Shown: piece after piece, positions 10,744-20,677 of the stretch
Layout: each line of letters starts with the position of its first letter
Numbering within the stretch: position 1 is the stretch's first letter
Position numbers and translations under genes: made by a program
Assembly: GCA_905397405.1 (NCBI GenBank)
Contig: CAJPVJ010000399.1
Span: 1 to 26,463 of the forward strand
Length of the DNA: 26,463 nt
Reading direction: 5' to 3'
Origin: Oppiella nova
Lineage: Eukaryota; Arthropoda; Arachnida; Sarcoptiformes; Oppiidae
The notes under the pieces: generated by a model
Database searches by the model: none
Told to the model about the DNA's origin: nothing
Seen by the model: only the letters and a program-made list of their open reading frames with translations

Positions 10744-11375
10744 CGTTTTGCACTTCTATTAACCAATTATTACATTTGATTCACTTCTTGTACGACATAA
10801 TCAAACGGATCCGTTTTGACCACAACTCACACAAACCATCGATTCATAGATTCTTGTCTTCAGAGTTGTCTCAATCACGCAAACCATTCACTGATATATG
10901 ATATGAGGATATCATTGTGAATGAAGATGGTATCGACTCAGCGGTTATCAGTGATAAGAGTTGAATGTCTTATCCATGAGTGGTGTTCACAGTGATCACC
11001 TCTTGTAACCACTGAATCCAGTGAATCCAGGGTTGGTTCCCATTGACTGACTGTTGGCTCACTTGCACTCAATGTATGGCACAGTGTATGCACTCTCTAT
11101 GGCATAGAGTGTATGTACTGTCAGATCAATACCACTGGAGTATTGATTCAAACGAATCGATCGAAAGCACACAAACACTGAATGACAGCAAACACTACAA
11201 ACACTGCCATCTCTCGCATTAGGCATACATTTCACTGCTTTTGTCAAATCGTTTCAATTGTTTTCAACTTTTTCTCATTATTTGTATAACTTTTTGATAA
11301 CTTTTTGATAACTTTTTTCATTTCAATAATTCATTGAATTGTATATGAATTTCAATGTTTCGCTCATTTCATTGA
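10744..11375. promoter_or_regulatory. Divergent intergenic region between Frizzled and the BTB-BACK-TLDc gene
   Basis: About 630 bp separating two genes transcribed away from each other, so it should contain both 5' UTRs and promoters. I see no TATA box that I would defend. A threefold 12-bp tandem repeat of TAACTTTTTGA occurs at about 11286-11320. Short frames here (for example 11059-11247 minus) have no support. Confidence 0.45.
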
Positions 11376-13579
11376 ATGATGAATAGTTGGTAACTAAGTT
11401 TCTCGCGAAGGTTTTCTTCACATGTAAACTAGGTTACCACTCGGCTTGGTATCGGTACTTATTGGTATTATACAGCCTGTTCAACAGTCCTCAAGGCGCT
11501 GAACTCGAAGATTTGCATAAATTGTCTGAAGATAGGGAGACCTCAGACCTGGTGTTTCTGGTGGCCCGCGAAGAGGTTCCCATCTATGGACACAAAATCA
11601 TATTCAGAGCCCGGTTTGTCTTTCATTCATATGATTGTCATGTGATCACAATTGACTCGTGAGTGATATTCGTGTGGATCTATTTGGGTGACAGATGTGA
11701 GAGTTTCCAAAATGTCAAGAGACAGGAGGTGTGCAAAGTTCCCGGCACTACAGTCTCACCCGCACCCCATCCCACACCACATCCCACACCACATCCATAC
11801 ATGAACACCAATCCTAATGCCAGGTCTGATATGACTAATGATTATTGGCTCACATATTAAGATAATGGTTCATATGATGACAGTATTATCCGATGGCCAC
11901 AAGCGAATGCTGAAGTATTACGGGAAGTGGTTCTCTATGTCTATACCGGAAAAGTATTCACTTTTTTATTCACATCAACAGCTTATTAACTAAACTCTAC
12001 TGCATTAGTCGTATCATTGAAATGTCTATTGAAATGTACCCTATATTCAGATTGTATTACAAGATAATAATGTCTTCGAGACGCTGGCCATCGCTGGACT
12101 CAATCCATAGCTACTCAACCAGGTCAGCACGCTTCTCGTGTAGTTCTTATGGTATAGTCACGTGTTGCGGACGTGAAAGGACAGGTGCCGATAGTTTGAG
12201 CTCGGTGCCTAAAGTCCAAACAACATGTCGTTTGTGATTGTTATCAATAATGTTAATCATATTACCATTAATTATATTGTTAATTATATTGGTAATTGTG
12301 TGCATAGAAAGCAAAAGTGGTTTTGTGGACATTTGCACCACTTTTGTTGGCGAGAATGCCGTCGAATGCATTAAAACGTGAGATTTCTAACATTTCAATC
12401 ATATATTCATTTAATTTGTGTAAACTTTTAAATAAGCGGTGATTTCCGGTCGTAAAGACTTAGATAGGTTTCTCCGAAACTAAGTAAACTAAAGTAGCCT
12501 GAAACATTTATACTTATCGTAAACGAAACTTAAGTTAAGAAAGAAAATATTCAATTATAGTTAGCCTTAGATGAAGCCGACGTTTTTAGGGCTGCACTCA
12601 ATTGGGCTAAACATAAGGCCGGTTAGTATGAAATATATGATTGCATGTATGGCACAGGGATCACATGTATGACACAGGGATCACATGTACCGTATTGTTT
12701 CATTACAGGAGTCTTACAGCCAACTCATCACTGGACAGAGGAGGAGAGGGCCCGCATATGTCAGGTCAGTGTCTTGAATGCCATTCATGTGTTTAATGCT
12801 ATTCTCTTTGCAATGCTTTATGTAATTTGTTTTGTTTTGTTTGACAGCAATTGTCTGGAGTTATAAATCACATCCGAATTCTTCTCATTGATAGCCAAGT
12901 GTTTGCCGAAGAAGTGGAGCCGACGGGAGCCGTTCCCATGGAGTTATCACTGGAGAGATACCGTTTCGCAGCCCTTCCCTCGAAATTCCAGAACTCGGAG
13001 GACAAGAGGGTACAGCCGCGCACATCACTGAAGCTGTTCCAGGGCTCACAACTGCTGAGTGGAGACAAATGCCAATTCCAGACAATACTCAACTCGTGGT
13101 ATGGATTACCGAAACAAATGTGGAAATTAATATTCCGGGCGTCGACTCACGGCTTCTCGGCCGACGCCTTTCACCAGTACTGCGACGGCCAGTCGCCCAC
13201 ATTTGTGGTCATCCAGGGCTCCAACGGGCACTTATGCGGCGGATTCAGTGACGTGGCCTGGGCTAAGACCACCGCCAATCGGGGCCGGTATGTGGCCTCA
13301 GACAACGCATTCCTCTTCACGTTAATCAACAGCTCAGACATTCCTCCGACCAAATACGATGTCGTCAAGAAGATGTTCGCCATCGCCCACCACTCCGACT
13401 ACGGGCCGGTGTTTGGCGCGGGCGCCGACCTCTCCATCGCCAACCACTGCAACGCTAACTCCGACTCCTATTCAAACCTTCCGCACACTTATGATGGACA
13501 CAACGCCTCCAACACTGTCTTAATGGGTGACTACAACTTCTCGCCCATCGATTACGAAGTCTTCACTCTCTGCCACTGA
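11376..13579 (+). CDS. BTB-BACK-TLDc domain protein (two coding stretches base-complemented)
   Basis: Ten exons: 11376-11389 (tentative), 11488-11613, 11695-11823, 11884-11953, 12051-12216, 12308-12377, 12447-12504, 12561-12621, 12709-12764, 12848-13579; 493 aa, all phases consistent. BTB/POZ (about 20-135): SDLVFLVAREEVPIYGHKII, then RCESFQNVKRQEVCKVPG, a His-Pro-Thr run, RWPQANAEV and VVLYVYTGK. BACK (about 140-290) includes FVDICTTFVGENAVECIK and DVFRAALNWAKHKAG. TLDc (about 310-490) looks complete: ILNSWYG, ASTHGFSADAFHQYCDG, CGGFSDVAW, NAFLFTLIN, YGPVFGAGADL, DYNFSPIDYEVF. BTB-BACK proteins are often Cullin-3 adaptors, and TLDc proteins of the OXR1/mEAK7 kind bind V-ATPase; a function here is only inferred. 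Exon 5 after codon 129 and all of exon 7 are readable only after in-place complementing (12099-12218 and 12445-12506). The first exon (M-M-N-S) is chosen because its donor and phase fit. Confidence 0.87.
12099..12218 (+). other. In-place complemented block across the BTB/BACK boundary, including a splice donor
   Basis: Exon 5 reads normally to ETLAIAG at 12098, then as printed meets a TAG four codons later. Complementing 12099 onward base by base gives ELGIDELVQSCEEHIKNTIS followed by VHNACTFLSTAIKLEPRIS. That is the standard BTB end and BACK start, with no stop. At 12216 it reaches CAG followed by GTTTGT, a donor in phase 1 that matches exon 6 (GAA AGC AAA AGT). The block therefore spans at least 12099-12218. 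Its right edge lies in the intron and cannot be fixed by reading; exon 6 at 12308 is normal again. Confidence 0.88.
12445..12506 (+). other. In-place complemented block containing a whole BACK exon
   Basis: Exon 6 ends IKT in phase 2 at a normal GTGAGA donor, and exon 8 begins LALDEADVFRAALNW in phase 0. The BACK segment between them is absent from the printed strand. Complementing in place gives acceptor AAAG at 12446, exon 12447-12504 coding PAFLNLSKEALIHLISSDF, and donor GTAAAT at 12505. Both phases fit exactly. The stated limits are the minimum needed to include the splice dinucleotides; the real block may extend into both introns. Confidence 0.87.
12644..12690. repeat. Short tandem repeat in intron 8 of the BTB-BACK-TLDc gene
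   Basis: Two near-identical copies of a unit of about 22 bp containing ACAGGGATCACATGTATG, differing by one base, inside the intron between 12621 and 12709. Confidence 0.8.
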
Positions 13580-13850
13580 ATCTCGCGATCATTAAATTGA
13601 TTTGTTTTTTGTATTCAAATAATAATTTTTCACATTTTGGACACAATTTTCAATTTCTTATCATTAGTCCATTGGGTGACAGCTTTGAGTGATCATTATT
13701 TGTATGACATGTCGTAAGTTAAGGGTTAGTCACCACTCGTGCCATTGCTTTGTGTGTAGTGATGACTCATTGATGAGCTACCTCACCGACAGTAGCATGG
13801 TCATATCCGATCATTAGTATCAAAAGTAGCACGCTCATTTGCTGCTAATA
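13580..13850. other. 3' flank of the BTB-BACK-TLDc gene
   Basis: ATTAAA at 13591-13596, twelve bases past the stop codon, is a possible polyadenylation signal but is closer than usual. No gene seen. Confidence 0.4.
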
Positions 13851-14106
13851 GCCAGCAGTGGCCTAAAATAGTGTCAATGCATTGACTGTCAGTTTTGTCA
13901 TTTAAAATGTAGTGATTTGTAAACATATGACGACATCTGATTGGCTGTCATGCAGTCCGTATCCGTTCACATACACAAGCCAGCAGTGGCCTAAAATAGT
14001 GTCAATGCATTGACTGTCAGTTTTGTCATTTAAAATGTAGTGATTTGTAAACATATGACGACATCTGATTGGCTGTCATGCAGTCCGTGTCCGTTCACAT
14101 ACACAG
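13851..14106. repeat. Tandem duplication, 2 x 128 bp, one mismatch
   Basis: Copy 1 starts at 13851 and copy 2 at 13979, both with GCCAGCAGTGGCC; the period is 128. They are identical by eye except for one substitution near the end (CCGTATCCG against CCGTGTCCG) and the last couple of bases. The repeat is intergenic between the BTB-BACK-TLDc gene and the CDK gene. Its period is the same as the unrelated duplication at 6383-6638. Confidence 0.93.
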
Positions 14107-14548
14107 TGACACCGCATGTGAGGGGAGGCTTTGGCACACTTTCTGATGATACAAACGAAATAACATTTATGACTCAACAGTGTTTGGGGAGTGAGTATTG
14201 AATGGCTGTGTCATAGCATATGTGTGTTTGTGAGCCGATTGTCCGCATTATAGCCATCAGAGGGATGATTGACTGCAAGACGTGTCAGACATTCAATGAT
14301 TACTGAATTGAATGTGAATTACAATCAATTGATTTGATTTACAATTGAATACTCGTTTACAAAACACATGTTTCACTGAACATGAAGTCATTACTGTTAT
14401 AAGTTGTATCCAAATGTGATAATTAGGTGTAACTGTAATCACAATACTATTGACACAAATGAATCAAAGTTTACAATTAAAGCTCAAGAATTGAATCGAT
14501 GGCTATAAATAGGATCAGTTGTTGACTAGTGTTCACTCATTAACACCA
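14107..14548. promoter_or_regulatory. Upstream region of the CDK14/Eip63E-type gene
   Basis: About 440 bp before the proposed start codon. GGCTATAAATAGG at about 14500-14512 looks like a TATA box, roughly 40 bp before the ATG. That would leave a very short 5' UTR, so it is only suggestive. No gene seen. Confidence 0.45.
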
Positions 14549-16887
14549 ATGTCTTCATTACTCCACAAGAACTGGTCGACGACTGGATCCAAAACAAGTA
14601 AATGAAGTGTTTTTGTCATAAATGCGAGCAAATGATTGACTGATTGTGTGTTTGACTGAAGGGAAGGACGGATGCGAACAGAAGTCGGACTCAAAGTTTG
14701 AAAAGTTTAGGAAAAGACTGAGTCTAAGACTCGACCGCTTCTGTAAGTGGTAGACATACCTTCAATACCATTATATAACCACTGATTGTCTCGTTATTGT
14801 CACCAATAATAGCTCTCTCGAGAGACGAATTGCCAGAATTGGATAACGAGAACGGGGTATGACTTGACATGAATTAAGTGATTGATTGTCTCATTAATTA
14901 ATTGATGGTCTGTTTGTTTGTGAAGAATGTGGAGATCACAAGAATCTCAATGAATGGCAATTATTTATCCAATGACACCATCATTACATCCAACACTCCA
15001 TCAAATCCATTACCTATTGATAACCAATCAAATGGTATTGAATTGAATGTTGTATTCAGTGAACTGACTATAAAATGAATTGTTTGTGATTTGACAGCAA
15101 AGCTATCGACAGTTAACGAGAATGAAAGCGCAGACCAGAGTCCACCCAAACCCCCTCCGCGTACAACAAGCAAACATGTGATCCCTCCGCGCAAACCATG
15201 TGATCCTCAATCCGACCAAAACTTATCACAAAATATAGTCGAAAGTGATGTGAATGTGAAGACAAACACAGAGACTAATAAAGAGGAGAGAATGAGTTCC
15301 ACCCGCGAGTCCACCCAAACAAAAGGTCTCAGTTTCATGAGAAAGCAATTTTCAAAAGTCAAAAGTCGTCCCAAATCTGATATTTTTGTCACAAATAATT
15401 CAATTGGTTTTCCGATCCCCATCGCTAAGTCCACCCGATATTCTACTATCGATTTCTCTGTAAGTCTTATTCATTATTTAGATTATATTACAAACAATTA
15501 ATAATACGGTAAATGATGTTATGATATGTTGTTTCAGACAAATAGTTTTTCCTTCGGAAAAATGGAATCGTATGTCAAGTTAGACCAGTTGGGAGAGGGC
15601 TCGTATGCCACGGTCTATAAGGGCTACAGCAAGTATGCCATTCCTCACCACTATGTCATTTACTGTACGGTACTAACTGTGCGTATGATTTAAGTCTAAC
15701 CAATAGAGTGGTGGCACTGAAGGAAATTCGACTTCAAGTAGAAGAGGGAACTCCGTTCACAGCCATCAGAGAAGCGTCACTTCTTCGGGGTCTGAAACAC
15801 GCGAATATCGTAACTCTTCACGACATCATTCATACGAAAGATTCGCTCACTTTTGTCTTCGAGTACGTGGACACGGATTTGAGTCAATACCTGGAGAGAC
15901 ATTCTGGTGGACTCAACCATAAGAATGTGAAATTGTTTTTGTTTCAACTGTTCCGTGGGTTGTCTTACTGTCATGAGAGGCATATATTGCACAGAGATTT
16001 GAAGCCACAGAACCTTCTGATCAGTGAAATAGGAGAACTCAAACTCGCAGACTTCGGTCCGTTCCATGCTCTCAATGGTGCTGTTATTGTCATCTTATTA
16101 TACATTTGTTTATAACCGTAGGTCTGGCCAGAGCTAAGAGTATACCTTCGCATACATACAGTCACGAAGTGGTAACGCTATGGTATAGGCCGCCGGATGT
16201 GTTGTTGGGTTCTCGCAATTACTCCACTTCTCTCGACATTTGGTATAAATATATTTGCAATTATTATAACTGCAATACTAATTGTATTGTCATATAGGGG
16301 TGTGGGCTGTATATTCTTGGAGATGGTTTGTGGTGCTCCAGCCTTCCCAGGAGTTAGGGATCCAATGGATCAGTTGGATAAGATTTGGCGCATTTTGGGA
16401 ACGCCATCCAATCAGTATTGGGAAGCCTTTGATTCGCTTCCAACTTATAAAAAAGGTTTTTATCACTTAAATGAAAGATATTTTTTTATGATTATGTGTC
16501 TCTTTGTTGCAATGCATGTAATCTCAGGACAATTAGTTACATATCGAGCTCAGCCGTTATCACAGGCTTTCCCTAAGCTCTCATCAATAGCTTATGGCGA
16601 AGAGTTGGCCGAAATGTGCCTTAAATTGATGCCTAGACTTAGAATATCAGCAAAGGATGCGCTAAAACACCGCTATTTTTGTGATTTGCCTCAACAAGTG
16701 TTTCAGTTAAATGACAGTAAGTGTTGACATATTGAAGAAGTGTTAACAATGAATGAAGTGTTAATTGTGTGTGAATTGTCTCATTACAGACGTGTCTATA
16801 TTCCGAATCGCTGGTTGTCTACTGAGTTCAGAGACCAATAACTTTCCCATGAGTGTCATGAAAGCAGCCGCAAAATTACGCCGATAG
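14549..16887 (+). CDS. CDK14: PFTAIRE cyclin-dependent kinase (CDK14/CDK15, Drosophila Eip63E)
   Basis: Ser/Thr kinase which, in animals, is activated by cyclin Y at the plasma membrane and phosphorylates the Wnt co-receptor LRP6 (family knowledge). Eleven exons: 14549-14597, 14662-14742, 14813-14856, 14926-15034, 15098-15459, 15538-15632, 15695-16056, 16122-16242, 16298-16455, 16528-16716, 16790-16887; 1668 nt, 555 aa, phases consistent. Residues 1-225 are low-complexity, basic and Pro/Ser-rich. The kinase starts near 227: Gly loop [11 protein letters not shown], catalytic Lys in VVALKEI, signature [38 protein letters not shown], then [11 protein letters not shown] and [10 protein letters not shown]. 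All catalytic residues are present, so it should be active. The acceptor at 15694 was chosen because it restores LTNRVVALK; the later AG at about 15708 would lose residues. The C-terminal tail after VSIF is short. Polyadenylation signal AATAAA at 16905-16910. Start exon is moderately certain. Confidence 0.92.
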
Positions 16888-16904
16888 TAGAGTCATGTCA
16901 TTGC

Positions 16905-16910
16905 AATAAA
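16905..16910 (+). promoter_or_regulatory. Polyadenylation signal AATAAA of the CDK gene
   Basis: AATAAA 18 bases after the stop codon, at a plausible distance for a short 3' UTR. Confidence 0.6.
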
Positions 16911-18382
16911 CACAATATCAAGTCATTTATATCAAGTTATTTATGCATTAAGTAATCCAAAGATTAGTAAAATTACAAATCGTATGATATATTGTATTAA
17001 AACTACAGAATATGTTTGGCATTTCGAGTCTAATTGTTAGACACGAATCCTTAAACGTATATCTTTTGCTATCAAAGCATTTGTTTACAGTTAGGGCTAA
17101 CTGTAAGTTAGAGTAATTGACTATAAGACAGATGTACCGGTTTATGATATTTAAATCTCAAATGCATTCCATTAATAATTTATTGACATTTTTACCCTAA
17201 ATGTGATTACAATTAATTTATACTCATTTTATTGTTTATGAATTTTGTTTTTTAATTGTCTTATTTTACGCAACGTTTGTACGTTTTACTGTATTTCTAA
17301 ATGTTTAATATTTTTTATTTATCTCTATTTATATCAAATTATTGATTAAATTAAACAATTCTAATCAATCGATGATCAGAATTGTCTCAACTATTGTGCA
17401 ATCAATCAATCAATTATCGATCAGTTGATCAATAAAATGCATTTATATGACACATATATTAATAAAATGTTGATTCCAGTCAAATGAATCCATGTCTATT
17501 CATTTATTGTAAATATATAATTCACTATTTATATACAGCACATAACCATGCTCATTATTCCTGGTACACTAATTAAATTCTTGAAACTTATTCTGTGTTA
17601 CAGAATCTGTGGTCACGTGAATTCAATATGAATTACGCTTATATGAGACACGAGAGGGCATAACCCTCTCTGTTATCGATTAATGAAAAGCATAAAAACG
17701 AAAATAATATTCAGTGGCCATAAAAGATGTGACATTTGAAGTGATCGTAAATTAGGTGATACTGTGTATTGAGTGGTCGTATAATTAATGACAACGAGAC
17801 ACATATTAATCATAAGACATGTAATCAAGTGTGTGTGTGAAAAGTGATGCAAATGTGAGCAAATGGCTAAACAGGTGTTGTGTGTGTGGTGTATGTTAGG
17901 GACGTATATAATGGTTGTGTTTGACTGGAAATCAGGTGATCTGACGATTGACTCAACACTACATTGTATTCATTGGATTGTATTGACGCACAACTGACTG
18001 ACTGTGAGGTACAGTATTGAGTGAATGAGTGAACACAACAACACTATTATAGTTACGGAATATTAATGTATCGATGAATGCATTGAATTACTGTTCAAAT
18101 CAGTGGCAATGAGTGCTTATTGTGATCAGTGATCATGTAATGCATGTGATTGTGGTGTACATCGAGGCTCACGATTAACAGGCATTAGTGTCGTCATTAT
18201 CATCAGAGTGTGACACTTGTGACCATTGTTTACCAGACACAGCCATTGTGGTCAACACACAGACACTCAGGTATTGATGACGTATTGAGGATGTGTTGAG
18301 TGACCATCAGATGAAGTGGTGGTGCCATTGTGTCCATACATCCATACCATAGCTTAGTGTATGTGATAACCAAACAATACTT
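16911..18382. other. Intergenic, AT-rich; upstream part of the unrecognised gene
   Basis: About 1.5 kb with no coding content that I can support. The last 500 bp (about 17880-18380) is less AT-rich and contains many short GTGA/TGAC/ATTGA words, and probably holds the promoter and 5' UTR of the gene at 18383. Confidence 0.5.
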
Positions 18383-19248
18383 ATGCTGAAGGCTCTGAGG
18401 AAACACTTAAAGGCATCTAAAAAGTGAGTCCATTGTATCCATGGAGTGGGCAGTGAGGGCCAGTAGTGGTGATACTAATCATATGATTGTCTGTATGTCC
18501 GACAGGAGCACCACTTTTATGCAATACATGCGGATCAACAGGAAAGAGGATCAGTTGGACAACAATTGGATTAACTTCAGAAATCTCGACGATTTGGCCA
18601 ATGATTTGGTTGCGGATAACGTTTACCGGAAGGGCTTTGACTTAATTAACAGCAATAATATCAATAATTACAGCCATTGTAATGAAAACTATTACCATAA
18701 TTACAATAACGACAAGAAGAGAGTGAATGTCGTGAACGTCATCGACGGTAGTGTTGAGGATGAGACGAAAATCGCGCACTTGGAGGCCATTCAACTGAAT
18801 CGCCAGCACTTGCATGCCTTACATCGCTTCCGCAGACATAAGAAGAGAGGTTTGTATCGATTGATTGTTGTGTCCATTGACTCACCGTATGATTGCGTTC
18901 ACTGAATGGACAGGCATTTCGTGGGAAAAGGATGTAGTGATAAGCTTTTCGCCCAAAAGCCGAGCGTCGATCGTAAATAAGCGCGACTTTTACTACCGCT
19001 TCGGCAAAGAGGAAGAGGAAGCGATGGCTTGCTTTGACTTCTTGGATGATATTCGTTGTGATAGTAATGACAGCAATGATAGCAATGACGGCCAATATAT
19101 GGAACAAACGACTATTGGGTCGCCCTCTGCCTCGTGGCCCAGCAGTGAGTTGAGAGGGGACTGGGAGGTCGACGGCTTATCCCTGGGCTGTAACAGTCAG
19201 TTGTCTTTAAGTGATTCTTGTGTTGAATATTACGATTCTAGTGATTAA
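18383..19248 (+). CDS. Unrecognised protein, three exons, 239 aa
   Basis: Exons 18383-18423, 18506-18849 and 18914-19248 with GTGAGT and GTTTGT donors and CAG acceptors; phases agree and the total is 720 nt. The start MLKALRKHLKASKK is a basic, possibly amphipathic helix. Next comes a charged segment (FMQYMRINRKED, LDDLANDLVADNVYRKGFDL), an Asn-rich stretch at about 70-90, and a basic run RFRRHKKR at the end of exon 2. Exon 3 begins GISWEKDVVISFSPKSRASI, then RDFYYRFGKEEEEAMACFDF, a triplicated Ser-Asn-Asp run, and an acidic Ser-rich tail ending YYDSSD. No transmembrane segment, signal peptide or domain that I recognise. The mix of order-promoting islands and low-complexity linkers suggests a regulatory or scaffold protein, but I assign no function. 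Splice phases and coding-like composition make it likely real. Confidence 0.68.
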
Positions 19249-19597
19249 TATATGATATATATTTTTAAGTTAATCAAAACTTTACGGCATTTGTTGTTAT
19301 AATTAAGAGTTTATCAATCAATTAGTTTTAAGTGTAATCTAAACTAAAATCACTCAATATTTTAATTAGCATTCATTCCAACACTAATTATTGAAACCAA
19401 ATGAATATTTATTTGATTTTTATTTCAAAGCATTTTTTTATTTATAGCTTTAGTTTATCAATAGAAAACAAATCATGGATTTATTGAAAAATAAATACAA
19501 AAATCTATATTTCGATGAGAAATACAATTAATTGTTATATAAATAAAGTGTAAAAATGAGATTTTATTATCACATCAAATAAAACTTAAATTATTTA
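19249..19597. other. Convergent 3' region between the 239-aa gene and DNAJC22
   Basis: 348 bp of AT-rich sequence between two converging stop codons. TTTATT at 19563-19568 is an AATAAA polyadenylation signal for the minus-strand DNAJC22 gene, about 30 bp beyond its stop. No gene seen. Confidence 0.6.
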
Positions 19598-20677
19598 TCA
19601 GTCTTTGCTTTCATTTTCATATGAGTTTCGGTTTTCTCGGATTCTCTGCCTTTTAATTCGTGAAAGTATTTCGTAAGCGCTCTGTATCTCAATGAACGTC
19701 TCTTGAGCTCTGATTTTTTGTTCGGGGTCTTTGTGTTTGTCCGGATGCCACTGACGGGACAGTCGTCTGTACTGAGCGGTTATCTCCTCCTGAGTGGCTG
19801 CAGACGTCAGGTTCAGTGTCTTGAGAGCGTTGGTCTCGCCCTGAGGGTCGAGTGCGGCCACGATTTCCCTCCACAGACCGCTCCAGCCGTGGATCCGGAT
19901 GTAAGACCTGAGCTCATCGAACACTTTGGTGCACTCCTTCCAAATGGGAGACTTCAAGAAGTTCTTCGCCGCGTCCCTACACTTCACTTCCTCCTCATTC
20001 TTGTCGACAACCGAACAGTTGTAGTAAAACCAAGAACTCCATAACGAGAGGTATATTAGGGAACAGATTATTAGTACAGAGACTCGTCGGCAAAAGCCTC
20101 TCCTCTTAGAGGGAGTTCTTCGCCATTCTTTGGAGTATGTGTTGAAGAAGTAGTTCGAAGACAATGACGTCCAGAAGACAACGTTTGCACTGAAGAAGTA
20201 GAGCGGAAATGTGAGGTAAGCGCCGATCAGTGGCCACTTGAGTGACCCCTTATGGCGGCCAACGTTGCCGACTGAGTAGACGCCGAGAGCGACGGCCACC
20301 GGCGCCACGACTGCCATCAACGCAGACAACAGGACGCTGTCCTTCGGGAACCACTCGACAGGGATGGCGCTGACGGCCAGGTAGCCTAAGATGTCTGCGA
20401 TGACGATAGTGGCCGACGTGCGGATGTATCCGGTGCTGGGTTTGGGCTGTCGGCGCATCTCTTCGGCGAGTTTCTCGAGATAGTGCGGGTCGTTGTTGGC
20501 GTCCCTCACGTACTCCGGGATCCTCCAGAGGTCGCGAACCCATCCGCACCCGAAGTATCCGCCGAAAGTCATCCACATTAAGAAGCAATGGGTGTCTCGA
20601 TTCAGATAGAAGTGATGCAAACCAAAGGCCCCGAAGAATAGCCATAACAGGTATGTAACGAACAGACTCTTCGCCAT
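19598..20677 (-). CDS. DNAJC22: DnaJ homolog subfamily C member 22 (wurst): TM2-type multipass J-protein
   Basis: Single-exon gene, 359 aa from ATG 20677, close to human DNAJC22 (341 aa). The N-terminus MAKSLFVTYLLWLFFG followed by GLHHFYLNRDTHCFLMWMTF is the TM2-like pair of membrane helices with the FG.HHFYL motif. Several further hydrophobic segments follow at about 90-215. The C-terminal J domain, about 290-345, has LNLTSAATQEEITAQYRRLS and the HPD catalytic tripeptide in RQWHPDKHKD, so it should stimulate Hsp70/Hsc70. Drosophila wurst is a membrane J-protein needed for clathrin-mediated endocytosis in airway clearance. The frame is open 11 codons further upstream but without an ATG, and the family start is MAK, which fixes the start. 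No intron, unlike its neighbours. Diverges from TMEM185. Confidence 0.94.
   Translation of the reverse strand: MAKSLFVTYLLWLFFGAFGLHHFYLNRDTHCFLMWMTFGGYFGCGWVRDLWRIPEYVRDANNDPHYLEKLAEEMRRQPKPSTGYIRTSATIVIADILGYLAVSAIPVEWFPKDSVLLSALMAVVAPVAVALGVYSVGNVGRHKGSLKWPLIGAYLTFPLYFFSANVVFWTSLSSNYFFNTYSKEWRRTPSKRRGFCRRVSVLIICSLIYLSLWSSWFYYNCSVVDKNEEEVKCRDAAKNFLKSPIWKECTKVFDELRSYIRIHGWSGLWREIVAALDPQGETNALKTLNLTSAATQEEITAQYRRLSRQWHPDKHKDPEQKIRAQETFIEIQSAYEILSRIKRQRIRENRNSYENESKD

Noticed and set aside
16057-16121. Read-through of the kinase exon after DFG ([11 protein letters not shown])
   Set aside because: The conserved DFGLARAKS is recovered by splicing 16056 to 16122, so this is a 65-bp intron.
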